Positions 31,208 to 38,949 of a stretch of 64,000 nt of DNA are shown here, piece after piece. The notes under the pieces were generated by a model. The model did not search any database. It was not told the origin of the DNA and saw only the letters and a program-made list of their open reading frames with translations. Within the stretch, counting starts at the first letter, position 1. Each line of letters starts with the position of its first letter. The translations under genes were made by a program, and so were the position numbers. The DNA comes from Paenibacillus sp. ACRRX. Its GTDB lineage: Bacteria > Bacillota > Bacilli > Paenibacillales > Paenibacillaceae. The DNA is taken from assembly GCF_022346885.1 (NCBI RefSeq), contig NZ_JAKRNK010000002.1:124001-188000 (forward strand), given 5' to 3'.

Positions 31208-31690
31208 TTCTTACATCTCCTCGTTGGGTATTTTTGTGCTTGGTTTGACTCAATTTCCCGTTTCCGGTGAGATGGAAAAAGTCAAACTGATATTCTTACT
31301 AATAGGTTTGCTAGTTGGAAGCTGCACGGCTGAACTAACCTATCTATAGAACCCGCCCACTAAGACAGTGGCTAAAGGACCACTCGCTTTATTCAATTTA
31401 TTCAGTTGGAAGCTATGATGATGATAGGAACAAAGGAAGTATAAACGGATGATGGGATTACAGAAGATCGTTTGTCAAGCAAAAGCATTGGCCCCGTTTG
31501 GGCTGGTAGTATTATTCCAGAAGTCAGTGATATTGGGTAGGCTGCCCAAGGGTGATACGCCCTCAAGCTCTCTCAGAAGGGAAGTTGATCCATCAATTGG
31601 ACCTGTTAGTAATTCGAAATACACCAAAAATGTCATTCATCAATAATATTCACTTATAGGGGATTTAGACTTCAAGCTGCGAAAGCTGCG
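31208..31690. other. Gap without a clear gene; tiny lipobox ORF
   Basis: This 483-base gap interrupts an otherwise compact operon. I see no family-recognisable gene. The only structured item is a 25-codon plus-strand ORF (31272-31349, MEKVKLIFLLIGLLVGSC then AELTYL). It reads like a lipoprotein signal peptide with a lipobox Cys and then stops, perhaps a remnant of an inserted and lost gene. A short CCACT/AGTGG hairpin near 31354-31371 has no T-tract. Confidence 0.4.
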
Positions 31691-32743
31691 TTAAGCAAAA
31701 TAGTCTTCATAATGACTTTCTAGGTTAGCTTTAAAGGTATTGATAAACCTCAGCCCATCCGCGCCATCAAAGAAGCGATGATCAAAAGTTAAGGTAATCG
31801 GGAGCATTTTTCTAACGACAAGCTCGTCATTCTCCGTAACGACGACTTTCTTATCGGCACGATATAAAGCAACAATGGCAACTTGAGGACAAAAAATAAT
31901 AGGCGTAGCAAAGCCCCCTCCAATCGCTCCCACATTACTTATCGTAATTGTCCCCTCGCGTGCATCTGTAAATAACAACTTCTTTGATCTTGCTCTCTCA
32001 ATTAGTTCATTGATCTCATCTGCCAATACATCAACAGTTTTTTCATTGACCTGCTTAACATTGGGAATAACGACACCTTCGTTAGTATCCACCGCAATCC
32101 CGATATTATGGGATTGAAACAGTTTCAATGATCCATTTAGCTCATTCGAGTTAAACATGGGATGCTGGTTGAGCGTTTGAGATAAGGCTTTAACAAAGAT
32201 TGGTGTCAATGTAACGTTTAAGCCCTTATTTTGCTTTAATTTTTCCTTATGCAGCAATAAGTTAGTAATATCTGCTTCTGCATAAGCTGTTACATGAGGA
32301 ATGGTTTGAAATGATTTTGTTACGATGTTCGCTATTTCTTTACGCATGGAGGTCAATTTTACAATCGTATCGTCGATTGAATTGTCTAACCCTACGCTCG
32401 GATAGGTACCGAGATTAATGCCAAAATCATTCCACGAATGCTCCTTCTCTTTAGTTGCATCCAGCTTCAACCATTCCTGATTCCATCCGCCGGATGCTTC
32501 CCCCTTCCCCTGATCAATGACGATAATTACATCGTTAACGGTGACGACATCACCCGGATTATAAGGCAGTTTGCCAACTATCCCTTCTACCGGCGAAGGA
32601 AGCACCGTTGTTACCTTATCCGTCTGAACTTCGACAAGCGGTTGATCTTCAACTACATGCTCTCCTTCTTTGACCATGTAAGCAACGATATACCCTTCAA
32701 TAAGTCCCTCACCAAGCTCAGGAAAAAAAAATTCATATTTCAT
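31691..32743 (-). CDS. 2-oxoacid dehydrogenase E2 (dihydrolipoyl acyltransferase), short form
   Basis: The 350-residue protein has an N-terminal lipoyl domain (lipoyl Lys 43 in VQTDKVTT) and a C-terminal CoA-acyltransferase domain ending with DHRFFDGADG, the DHRxxDG catalytic motif. It would pass the acyl group from E1 to CoA. Most E2 proteins also have a peripheral-subunit-binding domain of about 35 residues between these two. Here the region (about 80-130) shows no such sequence, and the protein is shorter than the usual 400 or more. It starts six bases after E1beta with an AGAGGTGA site. How it holds E1 and E3 is unclear. It may serve as a supplier of starter acyl-CoA. Confidence 0.9.
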   Translation of the reverse strand: MKYEFFFPELGEGLIEGYIVAYMVKEGEHVVEDQPLVEVQTDKVTTVLPSPVEGIVGKLPYNPGDVVTVNDVIIVIDQGKGEASGGWNQEWLKLDATKEKEHSWNDFGINLGTYPSVGLDNSIDDTIVKLTSMRKEIANIVTKSFQTIPHVTAYAEADITNLLLHKEKLKQNKGLNVTLTPIFVKALSQTLNQHPMFNSNELNGSLKLFQSHNIGIAVDTNEGVVIPNVKQVNEKTVDVLADEINELIERARSKKLLFTDAREGTITISNVGAIGGGFATPIIFCPQVAIVALYRADKKVVVTENDELVVRKMLPITLTFDHRFFDGADGLRFINTFKANLESHYEDYFA

Positions 32744-32749
32744 AACAGC

Positions 32750-33742
32750 TCACCTCTTAAGAGAAACTAACATTTGATTTATTTCATGGATAATTCTGTC
32801 TGCTGATGGGAGGTAGTAATCTTCGATGGAAAATTGCGGCACGGGAACATCAAATCCCGTAATTCGTTTTACAGGAGATTTTAATTCACCAAACATACGA
32901 TCCTGGATTACAGCAGCAAGCTCAGCGCCTACACCACCCGTTAATGGAGCCTCGTGTACAATCACGGCCCGCTGCGTTTTTCTGACGGATTCCTGAATCG
33001 TGTCCATATCAAACGGATACAAGGTACGCAGATCAATAATTTCCACACTAATACCTTGGGACTTTTCAAGCTGTTCTGCAGCTTTAACTACATTCCATAC
33101 CATAGCGCCCCAGCATATAACCGTAATATCTTTACCTTGCTTGATAATGTTCGCCTTGCCAAGTGGAACCGTATATCTTTGCAGCGGAACAGAATGACGC
33201 ATGCTGCGATAAATTCTCATGGGTTCCAGAAAAATGACAGGATCATTGCCCTCTGACGCTGCAATGAGAAGCCCTTTAGCATCATAGGGATTACTAGGTA
33301 TGACAACTTTTAACCCTGGTGATTGGAAAAAAAGGGCCTCAATACTCTCCGAATGCAGCTCGGGAGCACGGACGCCAGCTCCATAAGGAGCTCTTATGAT
33401 TAACGGGACTTCATACTTACCTTGTGTCCGCATTCGTAGTCTTGATAGATGAGACAAAATTTGCTCTAAAGCAGGATAAATAAATCCAAAAAATTCAATT
33501 TCGACAATAGGTTTAAGTCCGTTCAGCGCCAATCCAATGGCACAACCTACAATACCTGCTTCAGACAAGGGAGTATCCACTACACGCCGATCTCCAAACT
33601 TATGAAACAACTTCTCGGTAACGCGGAAAACTCCGCCATTCTTACCAATGTCCTGCCCTAATAGAAGGATCTTGTCATCATCAGTCAATAACAAATCCAA
33701 GGTTTCATTTAACGCCTGAACGAGGTTTAACTCTCTCTGCAT
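32750..33742 (-). CDS. 2-oxoacid dehydrogenase E1 beta subunit
   Basis: The 330-residue protein has the normal E1beta length and landmarks: NLVQALNETLDLLL at the start, GQDIGKNGGVFRVTEKL, DTPLSEAGIVGCAIGLAL, RAPYGAGVRAPELHSES, and the C-terminal transketolase domain with HEAPLTGGVGAELAA. With E1alpha it forms the thiamine-diphosphate enzyme that decarboxylates a 2-oxoacid and acylates the lipoyl group of E2. GGAGGGG lies before the ATG. Whether it uses pyruvate or branched-chain oxoacids cannot be decided from the sequence alone. Confidence 0.93.
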   Translation of the reverse strand: MQRELNLVQALNETLDLLLTDDDKILLLGQDIGKNGGVFRVTEKLFHKFGDRRVVDTPLSEAGIVGCAIGLALNGLKPIVEIEFFGFIYPALEQILSHLSRLRMRTQGKYEVPLIIRAPYGAGVRAPELHSESIEALFFQSPGLKVVIPSNPYDAKGLLIAASEGNDPVIFLEPMRIYRSMRHSVPLQRYTVPLGKANIIKQGKDITVICWGAMVWNVVKAAEQLEKSQGISVEIIDLRTLYPFDMDTIQESVRKTQRAVIVHEAPLTGGVGAELAAVIQDRMFGELKSPVKRITGFDVPVPQFSIEDYYLPSADRIIHEINQMLVSLKR

Positions 33743-33762
33743 ACCAAGCCCCTCCGTGAAAT

Positions 33763-34824
33763 CTATTGATGATGATAACGTTCCATAAAGCTATTAAAGT
33801 TACTCTCCTGCTCTTGAATGTTCCACGGCTTTTCAGAAAGTACGTTCTTAAACATGATGGTTGGATCAGGTTTTGGAATATTAAGCGCATATTGAATGCC
33901 ATCATTCACTAATCGATCTGCTTCTCTATGAATTTTTTCTTCCGTATCTTGATCCAATAAACCTTGCCTACGCAAATAAGCTTCTAACCGTAATATCGGA
34001 TCTCGTGATCTCCATGATTCACTTTCCTCGGAGCTCCGATAGCGGCTTGGGTCATCGGCAGTCGTATGTGGGCCATAACGATAAGTTACCGCCTCTATTA
34101 AAGTAGGCCCTTTACCGCTTCTAGCAGCTTCCAGGGCATTTTTGGTCGTTACGTAAACAGCAAACACATCATTGCCATCAATACGAATACTGTTCATATC
34201 ATAAGCTATCGCCTTTTGAGCAATAGTTTCACTTGCTGTTTGGCGTGATAGCGGTACACTAATCGCATAGCCATTGTTTTGACAGAAGAACACCACTGGT
34301 GCCTTAAATACAGAGGCCATATTTAACCCTTCATGGAAATCTCCTTCTGAGGTGGCCCCATCTCCAAAATAAGCTAGCGAGCAAGCACTTTCATTCTTAT
34401 ATTTACTAGCCCAAGCGGCCCCTGCCGCTTGAGGAATCTGTGTAGCTATCGGCACGTAAGGAGGAAGAATATTTCTATTATTAGGAGGAATACAGCCCTC
34501 AATTCTGCCCATCCAATACCAAATAATTTTAACCATCTCATAACCGAATGTTAACATCGCTGCATGATCCCGATAGGTAGGAAACATCCAATCCTGTTCT
34601 AAAAGTGCCATAGCACTGCCAACTTGGCTCGCCTCCTGCCCCTCAAAGGAAGCATAAGTACCAATTTGACCCTTTCTCTGCATGTTCACTAACTTTCGAT
34701 CAAATATCCGATTTAATACAAGAAGCTTGTACATCTCCATGGCCAATTTTTCGTTTATGACCATATTGTCATCCCGCAATGTACCGTCGAGTTCTAAGAT
34801 TTGAAATAGACGCTGTTGTTCCAT
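33763..34824 (-). CDS. 2-oxoacid dehydrogenase E1 alpha subunit (PdhA-like)
   Basis: The 353-residue protein carries the thiamine-diphosphate motif, from GDGATSEGDFHEG to the Asn pair in FFCQNNGYAIS, and the loop YRYGPHTTADDPSRYR. Its segments GQIGTYASFEGQEASQ and PPNNRNILPPYVPIATQIPQAAG recall Bacillus PdhA more than branched-chain E1alpha, so pyruvate or a related oxoacid is a real possibility. It leads an E1alpha-E1beta-E2 trio without E3, so the housekeeping dihydrolipoamide dehydrogenase would be shared. Placement inside a PKS operon suggests supply of the starter acyl-CoA. A GGGGG run precedes the ATG. Confidence 0.9.
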   Translation of the reverse strand: MEQQRLFQILELDGTLRDDNMVINEKLAMEMYKLLVLNRIFDRKLVNMQRKGQIGTYASFEGQEASQVGSAMALLEQDWMFPTYRDHAAMLTFGYEMVKIIWYWMGRIEGCIPPNNRNILPPYVPIATQIPQAAGAAWASKYKNESACSLAYFGDGATSEGDFHEGLNMASVFKAPVVFFCQNNGYAISVPLSRQTASETIAQKAIAYDMNSIRIDGNDVFAVYVTTKNALEAARSGKGPTLIEAVTYRYGPHTTADDPSRYRSSEESESWRSRDPILRLEAYLRRQGLLDQDTEEKIHREADRLVNDGIQYALNIPKPDPTIMFKNVLSEKPWNIQEQESNFNSFMERYHHQ

Positions 34825-34846
34825 CTAGTCCCCCATATTATTGGAT

Positions 34847-36058
34847 TTAGTCCGCCAAAATGGCTTCTGGACATCCATTTGATAAAATTCTTGTCCATTT
34901 TTCTTCATCCATCCCGTGCTGGCTAATAAATGCGTAGGCTAACCTTTCAATTCCAAAACCAACACATCCTGTTGACATCCACTCAGATTCACCGCGTTTT
35001 ATATTAAATTGCTCCCCAAAGAAATGATCATGAAAATTAAAGGAAGCGGCTGCTATGGTTCGATCGTCTGCAACCTTTAACCGCAGCTCGTATTTAAGTT
35101 CTTGCATTCTTTGATTAAATATCTTCGCCGCTGTGTCTTCACTGCAGAAGAACGGATCACTAGCTACTTCGCAGTGTCCTTCCAATCCCAATTTCTGAAA
35201 AAGAGCAAATGAAGCTTCCATAAATTTTTGACGACTATCCAGCACAAAATCCTTTGACCCCATAAAGACAATTTCACGAATAGAGAAGTCCCATAATCTT
35301 TCTAGGGTGCGATGATACTTCGATTCATAGCGAAATGATTTTCCGATTGATGTTATGACACGATTTTGTGATTCAGCATGTTGGGTATTTTGGAATTGAT
35401 GATAGGTGTGGTAGCACATGGTTGGGGGCAGGCAATAGTCAACATTTTGGCAGGAGGACAGCAAATATGAACCGACCCCGTTATGAGATGTATAGTCCTC
35501 AAGAAAATCACGGTAGGTATCAATATCATTATGAAGCCTCGTAACAAACATTAAGAAATGTGGGAACGATTTAAAATATCCACATTTCTCTAAGGCTTTG
35601 GTAGAAATTAATGTAGGATATCGATATTCGATTGCTCCAAAATTAGAGATCGTCATCTCTTTAATCATTCGATCTAAAGTATCCATTAAGAAAATTAATT
35701 TTTCTCCAAAACAGACCTGACCTTCGCCCATTTCATAAACCATTTCTTTTTCAAGCAGCTTATCAAAAAGATCATCCTGATAAGTTGTGTCATGTTTATC
35801 TGATTTCCAAATGACTCGAGGTGGCAGCACTTTTTGAAGCGCAATCTCATTGTCGATCACGGTTATTAATTTAGTTTTAATTTCGATAGGATCGGTTCCT
35901 GGCAATAGACTGACTTCTACACCATTGATAGTACTTTCACCTTTAACCAATTTAAATTGATTAATGTTGGCGGATATAAAATAAATTCTTTTTTCTAGTT
36001 CCTCGGCGTGTTTTATAGATATTGGTTCATCCAATAGAATGTAATGAATATTGTCCAT
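34847..36058 (-). CDS. Class II aminoacyl-tRNA-synthetase-like amino acid:[carrier protein] ligase (ZmaJ-like)
   Basis: The protein of about 403 residues (407 if started at the first ATG at 36070) keeps the class II catalytic fold: motif 2 as FRYES, motif 3 as GFGIERLAYAF. It has no tRNA-binding arm. Cys163, Glu249 and Cys369 (numbered from 36070) fall where related carrier-protein ligases and the atypical archaeal SerRS bind zinc. Such enzymes activate an amino acid with ATP and load it on the phosphopantetheine of a free ACP; ZmaJ does so with serine. The free ACP at 20260-20508 is the likely partner. An AAAGGA site abuts the first ATG, so I favour the second, though its spacing of 12 is long. 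Serine as substrate is inferred. Confidence 0.85.
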   Translation of the reverse strand: MDNIHYILLDEPISIKHAEELEKRIYFISANINQFKLVKGESTINGVEVSLLPGTDPIEIKTKLITVIDNEIALQKVLPPRVIWKSDKHDTTYQDDLFDKLLEKEMVYEMGEGQVCFGEKLIFLMDTLDRMIKEMTISNFGAIEYRYPTLISTKALEKCGYFKSFPHFLMFVTRLHNDIDTYRDFLEDYTSHNGVGSYLLSSCQNVDYCLPPTMCYHTYHQFQNTQHAESQNRVITSIGKSFRYESKYHRTLERLWDFSIREIVFMGSKDFVLDSRQKFMEASFALFQKLGLEGHCEVASDPFFCSEDTAAKIFNQRMQELKYELRLKVADDRTIAAASFNFHDHFFGEQFNIKRGESEWMSTGCVGFGIERLAYAFISQHGMDEEKWTRILSNGCPEAILAD

Positions 36059-36107
36059 AGTTATAAGCATTCCTTTCGCTTCGAGAAAGTATGTGATTCA
36101 ATGCCAG

Positions 36108-37313
36108 TCAGTTATTAAACATATTAAAAGCGTCCTGCGCAATTAAGACCTGTTGAATCTGAGTGCTTCCTTCTACGATCTCCATAACCTTGGCATCTCT
36201 CATATGTCTTTCAACGGGGTACTCGCTGCTGCAACCATTGGCTCCATGTATTTGAACTGCATCCTTTGCCGCTTTAAAAGCATGAACGGTAGAGAAATAT
36301 TTGGCCAATGAAGTAGCAAACGTAGCATTTACCTCATTGTTGTCCCATAGCTGGCCTGCTCGAAAACATAGATGCCTTGCAGCTATCGTATTGGTTACCA
36401 TATCGGCAATCATCTGTTGAATCAATTGATGTTCTTTTAGATAGTGATCAAATTGTTTTCTTTCATTAACATAGTCTAAGCTCGCATTCAAACAAGCCTG
36501 TGCCAAGCCTGCGGCTCCCCAGGCTGTACTGTAACGTCCATGAGTCAAACCGTTATTGGCTACAAGCGCTAATCCGAAGCCGACTTTACCAACCAAATTG
36601 TCGACAGGAACTCTGCATTCTTCAAAACTTAGTTCAGCTAGCAAGGAGCCCCTAAAGCCTACTAGTCCAGATATCGGACGAACGGTTAGGCCGGGTGTAT
36701 TTCTTTCTACTAGCAAGGCTACTGCCTGACCATCACATTGAGCAAATACCAAAAAGACATCCGCTTTTTGTGCAAACGTTATCCATTTTTTTTGACCCGA
36801 AATTACGTACTCAGTACCCACTCGTTGCGCTTTCGTTTGAAGGTTTTTTATGTCACTTCCGATTTGGGATTCCGTAATAGCAAAAGAGACCTTGAGTTCA
36901 CCTGAACTCATCTTTGGCAACCAGTACTGCTTTTGCTCTTGAGATCCCCATCGCAGAATAGACGATGTGACCATGCCTTGAACACCAATAATATTCCGTA
37001 AACTTGCACAGCCACGACCAATTTCTTCATTCCACAAACCATAAGTAATATAATCCATGTCAGCTCCACCGTATTTAGCGGGTAATGCGGCTCCCCAGTT
37101 ACCTTTATCTATAATCTTTTGAAGGACGGAATCTGGCATGTTTTCCTCTTGATCAATATGTCCAGCTGCGGGGACAATTTCAGAATCGACAAAAGCTTTG
37201 AATTCCTCTTGCTTCTCCATTTGTTGATTCGTCAGTTCAAGGTTTTGGATAAACAAAATATTACCTCTTTTCATTTCAGTATATTTAACATTTTTGTTAG
37301 CCCATCTTTTCAT
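36108..37313 (-). CDS. Acyl-CoA dehydrogenase family enzyme (ZmaG-like)
   Basis: This flavoprotein of about 380-400 residues has the family landmarks: AALPAKYGGADMDY, FAITESQIGSDI, KKWITFAQKAD, and QIHGANGCSSEYPVERHMRDAKVMEIVEGSTQIQ at the C-terminus. The Glu in VEGST sits where many family members have the catalytic base. In zwittermicin and related pathways such an enzyme acts with a 3-hydroxyacyl-CoA dehydrogenase to turn carrier-bound serine into aminomalonyl-ACP. It precedes the carrier ligase gene by about 40 bases. The start is uncertain: the ATG at 37313 overlaps loaP, and a TTG at 37256 has a better AGAGGT site six bases upstream. Confidence 0.88.
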   Translation of the reverse strand: MKRWANKNVKYTEMKRGNILFIQNLELTNQQMEKQEEFKAFVDSEIVPAAGHIDQEENMPDSVLQKIIDKGNWGAALPAKYGGADMDYITYGLWNEEIGRGCASLRNIIGVQGMVTSSILRWGSQEQKQYWLPKMSSGELKVSFAITESQIGSDIKNLQTKAQRVGTEYVISGQKKWITFAQKADVFLVFAQCDGQAVALLVERNTPGLTVRPISGLVGFRGSLLAELSFEECRVPVDNLVGKVGFGLALVANNGLTHGRYSTAWGAAGLAQACLNASLDYVNERKQFDHYLKEHQLIQQMIADMVTNTIAARHLCFRAGQLWDNNEVNATFATSLAKYFSTVHAFKAAKDAVQIHGANGCSSEYPVERHMRDAKVMEIVEGSTQIQQVLIAQDAFNMFNN

Positions 37314-37926
37314 AAAACTTCATCATACCTTGGCTATCCGGCACTATTAATTCAATTCCTACTTCAATTAATCTTTCGCCGCCAAAAAAACTGACCGCAA
37401 TTTGAGCTCTTCTCTTTCTTTTGTCAATTTTTTTGATCATCCCTTCCATGCCATATAACGGGCCCGATTGAACACTTACCTTAGCGTTTTCAACAATGAC
37501 GTTTGAGTACTCAATAATATTCTCGTTATTAATGAGCTGCAGGATCTGTCTGATTTCAACCTCCTCTATTTTGTTAAAAAAATCATCGTAATTATAGATG
37601 GGGTCTCCTTCTTCTATGTGTGGATCAGGCATTGACTGAGATCTTCGATTTATTTTGTCTAGCATAAAAGATGAATTACGGAGCAATCGATAGTACTTGG
37701 GCAATTTTTTCAGCTCATAATACATGGTTGGAGTCATCTTTGTGTTGATTAACAGATAACCAGGGAATAACGTTTTAACGACACTGTAAAATTTACCTCC
37801 CTTTTTTTCAGGAATTAGCCGTTTCGGAACACATGAATATAAATCTTTTTGGCAGAATTGTAACTTCAAGCATTTCTGAACAATGTCCTCACTGCCTGTT
37901 TCAACAAAAAGTGCATACCAGCCCAT
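37297..37926 (-). CDS. loaP: LoaP-type NusG paralogue (processive antiterminator)
   Basis: The 209-residue protein has an NGN domain (GWYALFVETGSED at the start, LFPGYLLINT in the middle) and a C-terminal KOW domain (NAKVSVQSGPLYGMEGMIKKIDKRKRRAQI). The CVPKRLIPEKK region and the WYALFV start are typical of LoaP, which binds a leader RNA hairpin and lets RNA polymerase pass terminators in long antibiotic operons of Bacillus. It is the first gene of the cluster and overlaps the next gene by 17 bases. AAAGGAG precedes the ATG. A hairpin with a T-tract lies in its own leader. Confidence 0.93.
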   Translation of the reverse strand: MGWYALFVETGSEDIVQKCLKLQFCQKDLYSCVPKRLIPEKKGGKFYSVVKTLFPGYLLINTKMTPTMYYELKKLPKYYRLLRNSSFMLDKINRRSQSMPDPHIEEGDPIYNYDDFFNKIEEVEIRQILQLINNENIIEYSNVIVENAKVSVQSGPLYGMEGMIKKIDKRKRRAQIAVSFFGGERLIEVGIELIVPDSQGMMKFYEKMG

Positions 37927-37972
37927 ACTATAGCTCCTTTTGAAAATGAGATATGTTAAGCGGTTTGAACAT

Positions 37973-38013
37973 AAAAAAGAGAAGGAACTAATTAAACATC
38001 CCTCCTCTTTTTT
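37973..38013 (-). terminator. Leader terminator/attenuator upstream of loaP
   Basis: A 13-base-pair stem with one mismatch (37973-37985 with 38001-38013) and a 15-base loop is flanked by A and T runs, so on the minus strand it ends in six T residues. It lies 47 bases before the loaP start, inside the presumed operon leader. A terminator in that place would make loaP and the cluster dependent on antitermination, possibly by LoaP itself. Confidence 0.6.
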
Positions 38014-38949
38014 ATATTTTTTGATTTTTTATCCATCCTGTGCTAAAAAGACAGAGCTTCGCCACTGAGCTACCCTCCTAAAAGATAGACCTATTGCGAA
38101 TGAGGAATATTTTCACACAGAAAAATTAACGTGCCTAAACAACGATTAATCCTTACAGAGTGATTGGATGTTAGAAGGGGCTGTCAAGAATGTTGTGTAA
38201 ATTCATATTAGAAGAGTATCTCGCGAAGAACAGCAATTTCCTACTCAACATACGATCTGAAAATCGCTTTGCATTTGCTGTTCCGTTTATTTGGTGTGGT
38301 CTTGCTTTCATTCCGTGGTTTCTATAACCCAGATATAACTCGTTCCATGCATTGCTTGGAGGAACGGTTTGGGGGATTTCATGCTTTTATATTAATAATA
38401 TTGAAAACTGCCTTACATGTAGCTTCTATAAAAGACCTCTGTAGGCACTAATCCATGAATTGCATTTCTTAAGCTCGAATTTGGCGCATGTTACTGCTCC
38501 GTCAACTGTTAAAATAACAAAATAGTATCACTAAAGCCCGATAGTTGCCATGTTTGGTTTTCTTTACCGATTATATCCTTATACAGACACGATGTAAATA
38601 TCTAGATGTCGAAGCGCTGTAGATTCTACTCGAATGAAGAGAGCATTTGTCTTTCTAAAAACAATGCGCTTATCGCTTCTCCCTGTAACATAACTAGTAT
38701 TTACACCCGGTTACGTTCCATCCATGACGTGTACTAGGAGCAATCAACCTACCGCTTAATTAGACATGATGCAATGATACTATTATTTCGTAAGCTATTT
38801 ATCCCCCCCGGAAACACTCATTTGAATTTTGTGTAAATAGAGGACATCTGAACGAAATTACCAATGTCACATCCAATTTCCAAGTAAAGGAATGATACTA
38901 TTATGGTAAATGTGCACACGGAAATCGTCAAGTTCATTTTTTCGCTCGG
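38014..38949. other. Non-coding leader/promoter region with repeated decamer
   Basis: I find no supported gene in these 936 bases. They must hold the promoter of the loaP operon, but no convincing -35/-10 pair stands out on the minus strand. The decamer TGATACTATT occurs three times: in inverted orientation at 38521-38530, and directly at 38775-38784 and 38893-38902. The two direct copies extend to a shared 14-mer (AATGATACTATTAT). Near 38178-38203 the sequence resembles an insertion sequence end, but no transposase follows. Confidence 0.5.

Noticed and set aside
38031-38085. tRNA-like D-arm sequence (TAGCTCAGTGG on the minus strand) in the loaP leader
   Set aside because: The D-stem does not pair properly, the anticodon-like loop is nine bases, and there is no T-arm or acceptor pairing. 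It may be a tRNA scrap or chance, so it is not called as a tRNA.
38178-38203. Sequence resembling an IS256-family terminal repeat
   Set aside because: No matching second end at a sensible distance and no transposase fragment. Similarity is from memory only.
38269-38451. 60-codon plus-strand ORF in the loaP upstream region
   Set aside because: No start signal or family features; the frame appears accidental.
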